64,000 bases of DNA from Sporosarcina luteola (GCF_023715245.1 NZ_JAMBNV010000001.1:1984001-2048000); one strand, 5' to 3'. Positions 27,901 through 35,735 are shown, numbered from the stretch's first letter. The notes: a model not told the origin generated them from the letters alone. Numbers and translations are program-made.

Positions 27901-28349
27901 ACTTCCGCTACAGAAGAAACAGGTCCGTCCGTGCCTGGGATGACCGGGATACCTGCCTTGATCGCTTGATCCCTTGCCTTCACTTTATCTCCGAACATAT
28001 CAAGATGCTTAGAAGTAGGTCCGATGAAGATGATGCCCTCTTCTTCAAGCCTGCGGGCAAACTCCTCGTTTTCAGCTAGGAAGCCATACCCAGGATGGAC
28101 AGCATTCGCTCCCGATGACTTTGCGATCTTAATGATTCCTTCGATATCCAAATAGGCATCGATCGGTTTTTTGCCCTCTCCTACTAGATAAGATTCATCT
28201 GCTTTGTAACGGTGGAAAGAACCCCGATCTTCTGCCGAATAAATCCCGACAGTCGGAATCTCCAATTCGGTACACGCACGAAAAATACGAATAGCGATCT
28301 CACCACGGTTCGCTACGAGGATTTTCTTAATCTGACCCATTTCCACCAT
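24903..28349 (-). CDS. pycA: Pyruvate carboxylase
   Basis: A 1148-residue homotetrameric biotin enzyme converting pyruvate, bicarbonate and ATP to oxaloacetate, replenishing the citric acid cycle. Domains in order: biotin carboxylase (1-450, ILVANRGEIAIRIFRA, KASLGGGGRGM), carboxyltransferase (about 530-800, DTTFRDAHQSLLATRVR, metal site with LHTHDTSG), a conserved linker domain, and the biotinyl domain with TEAMKMETT, target lysine about 1113. The ATG at 28349 gives the same length as B. subtilis PycA and follows GGAAGTG; the frame extends 18 codons further upstream. It is 16 bases downstream of ftsW, as in B. subtilis. Confidence 0.98.
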   Translation of the reverse strand: MVEMGQIKKILVANRGEIAIRIFRACTELEIPTVGIYSAEDRGSFHRYKADESYLVGEGKKPIDAYLDIEGIIKIAKSSGANAVHPGYGFLAENEEFARRLEEEGIIFIGPTSKHLDMFGDKVKARDQAIKAGIPVIPGTDGPVSSVAEVASFGEEYGYPIIIKASLGGGGRGMRIVNSADEVFEAFERARSEAKSAFGSDEVYVEKYINKPKHIEVQILGDTYGNVVHLYERDCSIQRRHQKVVEIAPSISLEEALRHEICEAAVKLAKNISYINAGTVEFLVADGSFYFIEVNPRIQVEHTITEMVTGIDIVHAQIHIANGGNLHEGEAAIPEQEDIPLFGYAIQSRVTTEDPLNDFMPDTGKLMVYRSGGGFGVRLDAGNGFQGAVITPYYDSLLVKVSTWGTSFRDAAAKMDRNLQEFRIRGIKTNIPFLENVVRHESFLTGNYDTSFIDTTPELFEFPVRKDRGTKILNYLGNVTVNGFPGIEKQSKPLFHSARKPEVDLLVPPAAGTKQILDEKGPEGLIQWIKEQDDVLLTDTTFRDAHQSLLATRVRTSDITNIAAESARLLPDLFSFEMWGGATFDVAYRFLKEDPWERLMKLREQIPNVLFQMLFRGANAVGYSNYPDNVIREFVKTAAESGIDVFRIFDSLNWIKGMEVAIDETRQVGKVAEAALCYTGDILDDSRAKYSVAYYKEMAKELEAAGAHILALKDMAGLLKPEAAYRLISELKATVDIPIHLHTHDTSGNGIYMYAKAVEAGVDIVDTALGSMAGLTSQPSASSLFYALQNGKREVKADVGALESLSFYWEDVRKYYQNFESGMVSPHSEVYVHEMPGGQYSNLQQQAKAVGLGERWEEVKEMYSRVNMLFGDVVKVTPSSKVVGDMALFMVQNDLNEETVISRGQSIDFPESVIEFFEGYIGQPYGGFPKELQQVVLKGRTPITVRPGELLEDVDFDALLLKTEELLGHPSTMKDALAYALYPKVFEEYSVMKKEFGNISVINTPEFLYGMRLGQEIEVEIERGKTLIVKLVSIGEPQTDGTRIIYFELNGQPREVIIQDINVESDVARKQKADPSNDSHIAATMPGTVLKVAVSKGAKVRRGEHLLITEAMKMETTIQAPFDGTVKEILVSPGDAISTGDLLLELEH

Positions 28350-28365
28350 GAAAGCACTTCCTTTT

Positions 28366-29532
28366 CTATTTGTTCTTTTGATATTTTGTGAACATTGACA
28401 CATTCATCAATATTCCTAAAGACAAAGATAACAGAATCATTGAAGTTCCGCCATAACTAATAAAAGGCAATGGAACTCCGGTCAGTGGAATAAGTCCTGT
28501 TAAGCCGCCAATATTCACAAAGGTTTGAACACCAATGACGCTTCCAATTCCCGCTGCAAGCATACGTGCTTGAGGGTCTTTCGTCTGCATCGCGATGTAT
28601 AGAGCGCGCAATACGATGAACCCTAACCCACCAATGACAATTATCGTACCGAAAATACCGGTTTCCTCCGAGATGACAGCCATGATGACATCCGTTTGCG
28701 GTTCCGGCAAATAGCCCATTTTTTGAATGGAGTTTCCTAGACCGAGACCTTTGATGCCACCTGCTCCAATTGCGATATATCCATTTGCAATTTGATAGCC
28801 AGAGCCTTGTGCATAATCAAACGGATTCAAGAACGACAAAATTCGTCCTTTCCTACCATCCGTAATGATTGTGTTTCGAAACAAATATAGAATTCCTGCA
28901 ACAGGAATCATAGCCAGAAATAAAACGCCACTCAATTTCGAGAAAGCCCTAATTTTTATGCCGCTCGCTGCAATGACAGATAGAGCACCCATAATGATGA
29001 TGAAAGATGTACCAATATCAGTTTCCATCATGATTAATCCGATTGCCAAAATAAGGATGCTGACAGGCGGACCGATTGATTTATTAATGGAGTCGAGGGT
29101 TCCCGCTTCATATTTCTTTGCAAATACGCTTGCGAAGTAAACGATGATGACTAGCTTCGCAACTTCTGAAGGTTGGATGCTGCCGAATCCGGGCAACTTA
29201 ATCCAACTTTGTGCGCCGACATGATCACCGGAGCCAAGGAAATGGACGATCACAAGGAGTATAAACATGACAACAACCGAAGTGATCATCAATTTCTTTC
29301 GTTTATAGTTCTGAAAAGGAAAAAAGGATGCAAACAGGAAAGCCGGTATGGCAACTGCTAAATTGAATAATTGTCTCTTATAAAAATGATCAGGCTCATA
29401 ATCATATACATTGACCGCCCATACCATACTAGAACTATAGATCATCACTAGCCCGAAAAGGCAGAGAACTAGATATACAGTGAATAGTGGATAATCAAAG
29501 CTCCGCAACATTTTTTTAAAGTATCTTCCCAT
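28366..29532 (-). CDS. ftsW: FtsW/RodA/SpoVE family peptidoglycan glycosyltransferase
   Basis: A 388-residue SEDS protein with ten predicted membrane helices. SEDS proteins polymerise lipid II into glycan strands with a cognate class B PBP. Conserved motifs are SWIKLPGFGSIQPSEVAKL, ETDIGTSFI, and the C-terminal GLTGLIPLTGVPLPFISYGGTSM. The location just before pycA matches B. subtilis ftsW (ylaO), which acts in septum formation, so that paralogue is favoured over rodA or spoVE. The RBS (GAAAGTTGAGTG) is weak. No clear promoter is visible between it and ylaN; the gap is filled by a structured repeat. Confidence 0.92.
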   Translation of the reverse strand: MGRYFKKMLRSFDYPLFTVYLVLCLFGLVMIYSSSMVWAVNVYDYEPDHFYKRQLFNLAVAIPAFLFASFFPFQNYKRKKLMITSVVVMFILLVIVHFLGSGDHVGAQSWIKLPGFGSIQPSEVAKLVIIVYFASVFAKKYEAGTLDSINKSIGPPVSILILAIGLIMMETDIGTSFIIIMGALSVIAASGIKIRAFSKLSGVLFLAMIPVAGILYLFRNTIITDGRKGRILSFLNPFDYAQGSGYQIANGYIAIGAGGIKGLGLGNSIQKMGYLPEPQTDVIMAVISEETGIFGTIIVIGGLGFIVLRALYIAMQTKDPQARMLAAGIGSVIGVQTFVNIGGLTGLIPLTGVPLPFISYGGTSMILLSLSLGILMNVSMFTKYQKNK

Positions 29533-29555
29533 CGTACTTCACTCAACTTTCCTAT

Positions 29556-29737
29556 CAATTTCGCCTCGGCGAAATTGCGTCCAAATTTTGAATTGCGCTT
29601 GAGGGCGACAGGATGTAGGTCATGCAGTCGTTGCGACAGGACGTCGCGCACTTAGACTACCTTCCATAACTCCCTTCAAAATCCGTGACATCCGCAGGAG
29701 GCTTTAACTTTCTTTAGCATAAGGCTGAAGAAAGTTA
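29556..29737. repeat. Structured interspersed-repeat-like element upstream of ftsW
   Basis: It is bounded by two dyads: CAATTTCGCC/GGCGAAATTG (29556-29577, 2-base centre) and TAACTTTCTTTAGC/GCTGAAGAAAGTTA (29705-29737, one mismatch). Inside, GCGACAGGATGT and GCGACAGGACGT form a direct repeat. Composition differs from the flanking genes and no reading frame of note is present. It lies in the 245-base gap between the ylaN terminator and ftsW. The pattern looks to me like a repeat common in Planococcaceae and Bacillaceae intergenic DNA; this is from memory. Confidence 0.6.
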
Positions 29738-29739
29738 AA

Positions 29740-29770
29740 TAAAAAACTCAAACCAGTAATGAGTTTGAGT
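29740..29770 (-). terminator. Terminator of ylaN
   Basis: ACTCAAAC pairs with GTTTGAGT, followed on the minus strand by a six-T run. Confidence 0.82.
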
Positions 29771-29777
29771 CTTTCGT

Positions 29778-30059
29778 TTATTTTTTTGTATATAGCTCGT
29801 GCAAGACATTCATCTCTTTTTCAAGCAATGAAAGGATTTCCTTCCCTTTCTCACGCTCAATCAAGCCAAGTCTGACAGCGAAGTCAATCTCCTTGGATAG
29901 GCCGTACATTTGTGTGTCTAACACTTCCTCATAAAGTGGGCATTGAGGCATCGTCAAATGATCCATCTGTACTTTTATGAGTTGTGCAATTTTATCCGCA
30001 TCAGCTTGTAGCTGTTTCAATGCTTTTTCCTGATAGGTTTCCTGTAATTCAATATCCAT
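29778..30059 (-). CDS. ylaN: YlaN family protein (DUF1507)
   Basis: A 93-residue helical protein, the exact length of B. subtilis YlaN, which is linked to iron homeostasis (reported to bind iron and counteract Fur) and is essential under some conditions. The family pattern [20 protein letters not shown] and [16 protein letters not shown] is visible. The ATG at 30059 is chosen because GGGGGCG lies upstream, and a GTG six codons earlier lacks a site. It is transcribed alone, with ftsW and pycA following as in B. subtilis; glsA (ylaM) is absent from the neighbourhood. Confidence 0.93.
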   Translation of the reverse strand: MDIELQETYQEKALKQLQADADKIAQLIKVQMDHLTMPQCPLYEEVLDTQMYGLSKEIDFAVRLGLIEREKGKEILSLLEKEMNVLHELYTKK

Positions 30060-30250
30060 GAGGACGCCCCCATTCACCTATTATCCTTGCGTGGTGATTA
30101 TGAATAAATTGTATCTTTCAAGAAGGTAAATTGCAAGTGTTTCCCTTAGGAACAGGATGCCTAAATTCAATGGCTTCCCACTTTCAATCGTAAGCGTTAT
30201 ACTATGAACTATATGAAAACGCTCAATTAGTGTTGTAGGAGGCTATTCAA

Positions 30251-30751
30251 TTGGAATCGATCATTACGATAAAAGGCAATGTTAAGCACTCGATCACGCT
30301 CGATCCGACAGTTTGGATCTTCGATGATCGTAAAGTCGACTTAACTACTTATTTTACAGAAGAGTTCGTTGAAAGAGATGAAGAAGAAGAGTATAAGAGA
30401 AGCATGGGTAAACATTGGTCCCGTGAAATCATGGAAGGTGCTACTTTCCCGCCAACATTAAAAACAGAAAAGAAGTTCGACAGACAAAAGATGGTGACCG
30501 GTACATTCGGCATTTCACTCGACCACTTTGTTAAAAATGCGGTCCCTTCTGAAGACGCTAAAACAATCACTTTTTTTACATTGGATGGAACTGAAGAAAC
30601 TTTTCCTGTTTCAGAAATTAGTAATTTCCTACTTAAATTCAGCCAGGACGGCAAGCCATTGACGGAAGACGGACCAGCCCATCTGCTGTTGAAGGATGGT
30701 TCGAATATCGAAAGGCCTTTACGAAAAGTCACTGACATCGTCATCGACTGA
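30251..30751 (+). CDS. ylaL: YlaL-like conserved hypothetical protein
   Basis: A 166-residue soluble, charge-rich protein of unknown function. The N-terminal IITIKGNVKHSITLDPTVWIFDDRKVDL pattern (cited in part) and the DEEEEY acidic stretch near residues 43-48 are visible; no catalytic motif is recognised. Position between ylaN and ylaI suggests the B. subtilis ylaL counterpart; the phoH-like ylaK that lies there in B. subtilis is absent. The TTG at 30251 is used with GGAGG eight bases upstream. It is followed by ylaI after 32 bases, probably in one transcript. Confidence 0.72.
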   Translation: MESIITIKGNVKHSITLDPTVWIFDDRKVDLTTYFTEEFVERDEEEEYKRSMGKHWSREIMEGATFPPTLKTEKKFDRQKMVTGTFGISLDHFVKNAVPSEDAKTITFFTLDGTEETFPVSEISNFLLKFSQDGKPLTEDGPAHLLLKDGSNIERPLRKVTDIVID

Positions 30752-30783
30752 CACATTGGACCTTATTTAAAGGAGTTGAGGTT

Positions 30784-30987
30784 ATGCGAGTCAAATGTGT
30801 CCTTTGCGACGAAATTGGACAACTTATAGATGATGCCCCTCTCGCGAAGAAATTGAGGAATCATCCGATCAATACGTATATGTGTGAAAAGTGCAGCGAG
30901 CGGATTACAGAGCAAACAAACGTGAGACTTTCTACTGGAAGGTTCATTTTCCACCGCAGCTCACATTCTGCAGAAGAGAATTTCTAA
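30784..30987 (+). CDS. ylaI: YlaI family zinc-ribbon-like protein (DUF2197)
   Basis: A 67-residue protein with two CxxC knuckles, CVLC (about 5-8) and CEKC (about 38-41), separated by a helical segment (LAKKLRNHPINTYM), the YlaI/DUF2197 pattern. It probably binds one zinc ion; the function is unknown. AAAGGAGTTGAGG precedes the ATG. It is co-directional with ylaL. A long hairpin follows immediately after its stop and may end the transcript. Confidence 0.88.
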   Translation: MRVKCVLCDEIGQLIDDAPLAKKLRNHPINTYMCEKCSERITEQTNVRLSTGRFIFHRSSHSAEENF

Positions 30988-30989
30988 TA

Positions 30990-31043
30990 AGAAGGGGTTG
31001 CTCGGAAAGTCATTTAAACAGACTTTTTGTGGCAACCCCTTCT
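30990..31043 (+). terminator. Long hairpin after ylaI, related to the one after the MFS gene
   Basis: AGAAGGGGTTGC pairs with GCAACCCCTTCT and an inner GAAAGTC/GACTTTT stem continues it. There is no real T run downstream. The hairpin at 55573-55630 has the same layout and similar sequence. Confidence 0.65.
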
Positions 31044-31065
31044 AAAATTAGATCAGTTATTTTTC

Positions 31066-31175
31066 GCCACGGTGATTTCCGTTTCAGACGGACGCTTTCC
31101 AGGGGGGGCGGACGGTGAGTCGCTACGCTCCACTGCGGGGTCTCACCTGTCCCGCTTATCCCCCAGGAAAAGCCG
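31066..31175 (-). repeat. GC-rich dyad repeat, copy A
   Basis: On the minus strand a 35-base core at 31167-31133 matches 46812-46846 at 34 of 35 positions. A GGTGAG...CTCACC stem encloses a variable loop and a shared GGAAAGCGTCC segment follows. The rest of the 268-base gap between ylaI and ylaH holds only the flanking hairpins. Confidence 0.75.
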
Positions 31176-31237
31176 GAACGAAGAACGGCTTTTGCGAACA
31201 ACAGCGAAGCGTTGAGAGCATATCCTTGCAGATATTT

Positions 31238-31273
31238 AAAAAGAAAACTCCACCGTCAAACGGTGGAGTTTTC
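31238..31273 (-). terminator. Terminator of ylaH overlapping its stop codon
   Basis: GAAAACTCCACCG (31243-31255) pairs with CGGTGGAGTTTTC (31261-31273), with a T run on the minus strand. The TGA of ylaH is in the loop, so the 5' arm encodes its last residues. Confidence 0.87.
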
Positions 31274-31588
31274 TTTATGTTCATTCATTCTGCGAAGCCT
31301 ATAGATGATCAAAATAAGCGCCGCAACGATAAGGCCTTCCACAATCGGAAGGAATATGGCAAAAAACGTCAAGATGATACATCCTACAAATAGGAAGCTA
31401 TAGACGACTACGTTTTGCCAAAACTTTATTTTCCTTGCAAAACCTAACTTGTAAACAATGGCGGATAGGATGAATACAACTGCGAACAACAAAATCCCAG
31501 TTACTGAAGATGATGTCAGCTCATAAATCATTCGAACAGTTGGAGACATGGCTTCGATTGTATCTGCATCCCCGATAGTACCATTCAT
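31256..31588 (-). CDS. ylaH: YlaH-like membrane protein
   Basis: A 110-residue protein with three predicted membrane helices: GILLFAVVFILSAIVYKLGF, VVVYSFLFVGCIILTFFAIF and the final IVAALILIIYRLRR. The family is YlaH-like (Bacillales, unknown function), and the position next to typA (ylaG) agrees. The ATG at 31588 is chosen because AAGGG lies about ten bases upstream; an ATG three codons earlier is too close to that site. The final codons also form one arm of the terminator. Confidence 0.82.
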   Translation of the reverse strand: MNGTIGDADTIEAMSPTVRMIYELTSSSVTGILLFAVVFILSAIVYKLGFARKIKFWQNVVVYSFLFVGCIILTFFAIFLPIVEGLIVAALILIIYRLRRMNEHKENSTV

Positions 31589-31655
31589 GTAGCACATTCC
31601 CTTCTAAACAAAGCGATTGTACGCATTCTTTTTTACTACCTTTAGTCAGTAAAAA

Positions 31656-33497
31656 TTACTCACCGAGTTTTTTCTTCTTTTGTGCACGCTCACGTTCATT
31701 TTTATCAAGAATTTTCTTCCGTAGACGAATCGACTGCGGAGTCACTTCACAATACTCATCATCTCCAACATATTGCAAAGCCTCTTCCAATGAAAGAATC
31801 CGTGGCTTTTTCGATGTCACTGTTTGGTCTTTCGTCGCAGACCGAACATTTGTCGCTTGTTTGGCTTTTGTCAGATTGATTGTCAAGTCCGTATCACGGT
31901 TGTTTTCACCGACTACCATACCTGCGTAAATTTCCGTACCTGCTTCGACAAACATGACACCGCGATCTTCCAACTGCATTATACTATAACCGGTCACTGT
32001 TCCCGTTTCCATCGATACAAGCACTCCATGTCGACGGCCGCCGACTCTGCCTTGCGCTACAGGCTTGTAGGAATCAAATGTATGGTTAATGATTCCGTAC
32101 CCTCGTGTAAGTGAAAGGAATTCTGTCGAATAGCCGATCAAACCACGTGCAGGTACTAAGAAAATCAAACGGACTTGTCCATTTCCGTTATTGATCATAT
32201 CTTGCATTTCGCCTTTACGCTCACCGATCGATTCGATTATTGAACCTGTATATTCTTCCGGCACATCAATCTGTACGCGTTCGACGGGCTCTGAACGTAC
32301 ACCATCAATCGTCCTGATAATAACTGCAGGTTTCGATACTTGCAGTTCGAATCCTTCACGACGCATATTTTCAATCAAGATTGAAAGATGAAGCTCCCCA
32401 CGTCCCGATACGACCCACGCATCCGGTGAATCCGTCGGTTCAACACGTAATGAAACGTCAGTCTGCAATTGCTGTTCAAGTCGCTCTTCAACTTTTCTCG
32501 CTGTCACCCATTTGCCTTCTTTTCCGGCAAAAGGACTATTATTGACTAGGAATGTCATTTGCAGTGTCGGCTCATCGATATGAATTGCCGGCAACGCCTC
32601 AGGATGATCAATCGGGCAAACTGTTTCACCGACATCAATATCTTCCATCCCAGAAACAGCTATCAAATCTCCTGCATAGGCTTCTTGGATTTCAATTCTC
32701 TTCAACCCAAGGAATCCATACATCTTCGTCACACGGAAATTTTTTGTTGATCCGTCACGTTTTATGACCGTTACTTGCTGGCCTACTTTCATCGTACCTC
32801 TAAACACTCGTCCAATACCAATACGACCTACATAATCACTGTAATCGAGTAATGATACTTGGAACTGTAACGGTTCTTCACGGTTATCGACAGGGGCAGG
32901 AATTTGTTCAACAATCGCGTCATATAGCACGCGCAATGTATCTTCCTGTTCTGCAGGGTCCGGTGAAAGACTTGCTGTTCCATTGAAACCAGAAGCATAG
33001 ACAACCGGGAATTCAAGTTGTTCATCATTTGCATCCAATTCTATAAATAATTCGAGCACTTCGTCGACTACTTCTTCGGGACGCGCAAAATCACGGTCAA
33101 TTTTATTAACAACAACAATTGGTTTCAAATTCGATTCCAATGCTTTTTTCAATACGAATCGGGTTTGCGGCATACATCCCTCATAGGAGTCGACGACTAA
33201 CACGACACCATCAACCATCTTAAGGATCCGCTCAACTTCCCCTCCAAAATCAGCATGTCCAGGTGTATCAAGAATATTGATTTTCGTGTCTTTATATTCA
33301 ATTGCTGTGTTTTTTGCCAGGATGGTAATACCACGTTCACGTTCAATGTCACCCGAGTCCATGGCACGCTCTTCTACATGTTCATTCGACCGGAAAATTC
33401 CGGATTGCTTCAAAAGTTGATCGACTAACGTTGTTTTTCCGTGGTCTACGTGGGCAATAATCGCTATATTACGTAAATCATTACGATGATTTGTCAT
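31656..33497 (-). CDS. typA: Ribosome-associated translational GTPase TypA/BipA
   Basis: A 613-residue translational GTPase. G motifs: GHVDHGKTTLVDQLL (about 15-29), the switch region with RERGITILAKN, DTPGHADFGGEVERIL, and NKIDRDFARP. EF-G-like domains follow and end with the TypA-specific C-terminal domain (NVRSATKDQTVTSKKPRILSL region, cited in part). It assists 50S assembly at low temperature and stress. GGAGTG precedes the ATG. It is ylaG in B. subtilis and is divergent from ylaF. Confidence 0.97.
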   Translation of the reverse strand: MTNHRNDLRNIAIIAHVDHGKTTLVDQLLKQSGIFRSNEHVEERAMDSGDIERERGITILAKNTAIEYKDTKINILDTPGHADFGGEVERILKMVDGVVLVVDSYEGCMPQTRFVLKKALESNLKPIVVVNKIDRDFARPEEVVDEVLELFIELDANDEQLEFPVVYASGFNGTASLSPDPAEQEDTLRVLYDAIVEQIPAPVDNREEPLQFQVSLLDYSDYVGRIGIGRVFRGTMKVGQQVTVIKRDGSTKNFRVTKMYGFLGLKRIEIQEAYAGDLIAVSGMEDIDVGETVCPIDHPEALPAIHIDEPTLQMTFLVNNSPFAGKEGKWVTARKVEERLEQQLQTDVSLRVEPTDSPDAWVVSGRGELHLSILIENMRREGFELQVSKPAVIIRTIDGVRSEPVERVQIDVPEEYTGSIIESIGERKGEMQDMINNGNGQVRLIFLVPARGLIGYSTEFLSLTRGYGIINHTFDSYKPVAQGRVGGRRHGVLVSMETGTVTGYSIMQLEDRGVMFVEAGTEIYAGMVVGENNRDTDLTINLTKAKQATNVRSATKDQTVTSKKPRILSLEEALQYVGDDEYCEVTPQSIRLRKKILDKNERERAQKKKKLGE

Positions 33498-33591
33498 GTT
33501 TTCACTCCGTTATCTATTATCAGATGATTAACTGTGTTATTATAGCACATAAGAACAATATTAAAAAACATTTTTATTCGGGAGATGTTTC

Positions 33592-33780
33592 ATGTTGAAG
33601 GATATTAAATGGGTTTTCGTCTTTTATTCTCTTGCCGCGGTCGCAGCAATGAGCGGAATCGGCATTGCAGTCGGCATGCGTAGTATCCCGGTTGCCATTG
33701 CCGCTATCCTCGCTCTTATCTTCGTCATGGGTAATGGTTTCAAAACAAAGAAAAAAATGCGGGAACAAGGCATTCTTTAA
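33592..33780 (+). CDS. ylaF: YlaF family small membrane protein (DUF5325)
   Basis: A 62-residue protein with two membrane helices: WVFVFYSLAAVAAMSGIGIA and VPVAIAAILALIFVMG-like, followed by a basic tail KTKKKMREQG. It matches the YlaF family in size and in its place divergent from typA. Function is unknown. GGGAGATG lies upstream of the ATG at 33592. A terminator follows directly. Confidence 0.85.
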   Translation: MLKDIKWVFVFYSLAAVAAMSGIGIAVGMRSIPVAIAAILALIFVMGNGFKTKKKMREQGIL

Positions 33781-33792
33781 GTAAATACCTGA

Positions 33793-33825
33793 GAGGGGCT
33801 GCAATTTGGCAGCCCCTTTTTTTAT
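33793..33825 (+). terminator. Terminator of ylaF overlapping the suhB stop codon
   Basis: GGGGCTGC (33795-33802) pairs with GCAGCCCC (33809-33816), then seven T. The convergent inositol monophosphatase gene ends at 33822. Confidence 0.87.
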
Positions 33826-34613
33826 TTGAGTTTAATATAATTTCTTAGTATTTCGTCGTGCAAGCCCGGCCTAGCAACGATGAACGTGTCTTGTCCGAGC
33901 AAATGCGGTTGTTCACCTTTCAAATTCGTAGTGACCGCCCCCACTTCCTGAGCAATGATCATGCCTCCTGCAATATCCCATGGAGATAACCGCAAAGACA
34001 GATACGCATCGATCCTGCCTGATGAAACATATGCAAGCTCAATAGCTGCCGAGCCATACGACCTCGTCCCCCTACAATTCTGCACCATTTCCGCAATCGG
34101 TCCATTTTCAACTCTCCGGTTGGGCGCAACCCAGCTTGCATTCACACCGATGACCGCTTCCGCAAGCGGCGTGTTCTCTAGCACTGGAAGCCTTTCATCA
34201 TTGAAGTACGCACCTTCATCTTTAACTGCGTGATAAAAATCATCATTCATCACATCATACACATAGCCGAGCATGCCGATTCCATCGGCATAAATACCAA
34301 GGGAAATCGCAAAATTCCTTTTCTGGTGGATGAAATTCGTTGTGCCGTCAATTGGATCAAGCATCCAGATGATCCCTTCCAACGATTCAATTTCGTCACC
34401 AAAGCCCTCTTCTCCTAAAATCCTGTGATTAGGGAAATCTTTGTTAATCCGATGTATGAAGAATTGTTCTATTTCACGGTCGATATTCGTCACAAGGTCA
34501 TTCGCTTCTGCTTTCGAATCAACATCAATCGTACTAAAAAACGAAATCCTGATTTTATGCCCGGCTTCTTTTATTAACGATTTTGCATACCGGTCAATAG
34601 CTCCCCAATTCAT
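33822..34613 (-). CDS. yktC: Inositol monophosphatase family protein (YktC/SuhB-like)
   Basis: A 263-residue Mg-dependent phosphatase of the inositol monophosphatase fold. Metal ligands are in GEEGFGDE, DPIDGTTNFIHQ (about 85-96) and SPWDIAGGMIIAQEVGA (about 203-219). B. subtilis YktC dephosphorylates inositol-1-phosphate and related sugar phosphates; the physiological substrate is not fixed by sequence. GAGGTG precedes the ATG. The yktA/yktB/yktC trio of B. subtilis is kept in this neighbourhood, with a small ykzI-like gene between. Confidence 0.91.
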   Translation of the reverse strand: MNWGAIDRYAKSLIKEAGHKIRISFFSTIDVDSKAEANDLVTNIDREIEQFFIHRINKDFPNHRILGEEGFGDEIESLEGIIWMLDPIDGTTNFIHQKRNFAISLGIYADGIGMLGYVYDVMNDDFYHAVKDEGAYFNDERLPVLENTPLAEAVIGVNASWVAPNRRVENGPIAEMVQNCRGTRSYGSAAIELAYVSSGRIDAYLSLRLSPWDIAGGMIIAQEVGAVTTNLKGEQPHLLGQDTFIVARPGLHDEILRNYIKLK

Positions 34614-34675
34614 GTCAACACCTCGTCATCTACATGCATGTTAATTTATTATAGCATACTGCCTATTCTCAAACA

Positions 34676-34735
34676 AAAAGGCACCTTAACACTGTCTCCC
34701 CAGGTTGAAGAGTCTCAGTGCAGGTGCCTAATTCG
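34676..34735 (-). terminator. Long stem-loop terminator downstream of the ykzI-like gene
   Basis: On the minus strand AGGCACCT-G-CACTG pairs with CAGTG-TTA-AGGTGCCT, followed by TTTTTG. The loop is long (about 20 bases). Confidence 0.7.
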
Positions 34736-34751
34736 GTTCAATGACTTCCTG

Positions 34752-34949
34752 TTATGCAAAAGCATTGAAAGTCTCCAACTCACCATGTATTTCAGTGAGT
34801 CTGGTTTTACTTTTCTCGACTTGCTTGGAGTCATTCTCTTGCACAGCATCATATAATGTTGCTAGCTCATAGTCCAATTCAAGATGCAGAAGCTTAACAT
34901 ACTCCTTTTCGATTTCGGCTTTACGGATAATGTGAACGACTTGCTTCAT
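34752..34949 (-). CDS. Small helical protein, YkzI-like, function unknown
   Basis: A 65-residue, highly helical, acidic protein: VVHIIRKAEIEKEYVKLLHLE and a C-terminal KSKTRLTEIHGELE segment suggest a coiled coil. No motif is recognised. The ATG at 34949 has AAGGGGTG upstream; the frame extends 11 codons further without a site. The location between yktC and yktB matches the small ykzI gene of B. subtilis, but the assignment rests on position and size. Confidence 0.65.
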   Translation of the reverse strand: MKQVVHIIRKAEIEKEYVKLLHLELDYELATLYDAVQENDSKQVEKSKTRLTEIHGELETFNAFA

Positions 34950-35108
34950 TACTAACACCCCTTTTAATGTGATTTTCTTCAACGATGCATTTACTTACTT
35001 CTAACTTATGCTGTCCGAGTTGCTTTGGTTAGTTATAAGCCTTCTTGTATAAGATTGTTCCCCATTTTCTGTTACGATAAACGTGGATATTGAAATGGAG
35101 GGATTAAA

Positions 35109-35735
35109 TTGACGCAAGGTTTTTGGACAACGGAAGATTTTAATGTCTTTTCCATTGAAGGATTGGAACATAGAATGCATGCACTTCAAACAAAGATCCA
35201 ACCGAAGTTTGAAGTGATTGGCGATCAAATTTCTACATACTTGTCTTCCCGCGGGACAGGGGAGTTTTACCCGCATGTTGCGAAGCATGCTAGGAGGACC
35301 GTCAATCCGCCGAATGACAGCTGGGTCGCATTTGCACCTGCGAAACGTGGATATAAAGCACTGCCCCATTTTCAGATTGGATTATGGGGAACCCATCTTT
35401 TCATCATTTTAGCTGTCATTTACGAAAATCCCGATAAAAAGGGAATCGCGGAAAGGCTTAGCAAGAATGCTACCATGATTACTTCTTTGGCCGATGACTT
35501 TGTAATTTCAGGCGACCATATGAAGCCGGAAGCCTTTAAGGTGGAGGAAATCGGGATGGAAGGCATTGAAAGCTTATTGGAAAGGCTGCAAACTGTAAAA
35601 AAAGCAGAATTCATCATAGGCAGGCATCTATCCCGCAACGCTGCGACAGAGCTTTCACAAAAGGAGTTCTTCGATTTTGCGGAAGAAACAATTGATCAGC
35701 TTTTTCCGATATACGATATTGTCATTGGTGCGTAA
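35109..35735 (+). CDS. yktB: YktB family protein (UPF0637/DUF1054)
   Basis: A 208-residue soluble protein of the UPF0637 family. Conserved features: GFWTTEDFNVFSIEGLEHRM at the N-terminus, FYPHVAKHARRTVNPPNDSW and HFQIGLWGTHLF. Function unknown; restricted to Bacillales and relatives. The TTG at 35109 has GGAGGG seven to eight bases upstream. It converges with the UPF0223 gene and the two share a strong hairpin. Confidence 0.93.
   Translation: MTQGFWTTEDFNVFSIEGLEHRMHALQTKIQPKFEVIGDQISTYLSSRGTGEFYPHVAKHARRTVNPPNDSWVAFAPAKRGYKALPHFQIGLWGTHLFIILAVIYENPDKKGIAERLSKNATMITSLADDFVISGDHMKPEAFKVEEIGMEGIESLLERLQTVKKAEFIIGRHLSRNAATELSQKEFFDFAEETIDQLFPIYDIVIGA

Noticed and set aside
34752-34982. Longer start for the ykzI-like gene at 34982
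   Set aside because: No ribosome binding site precedes it, whereas AAGGGGTG precedes the ATG at 34949.
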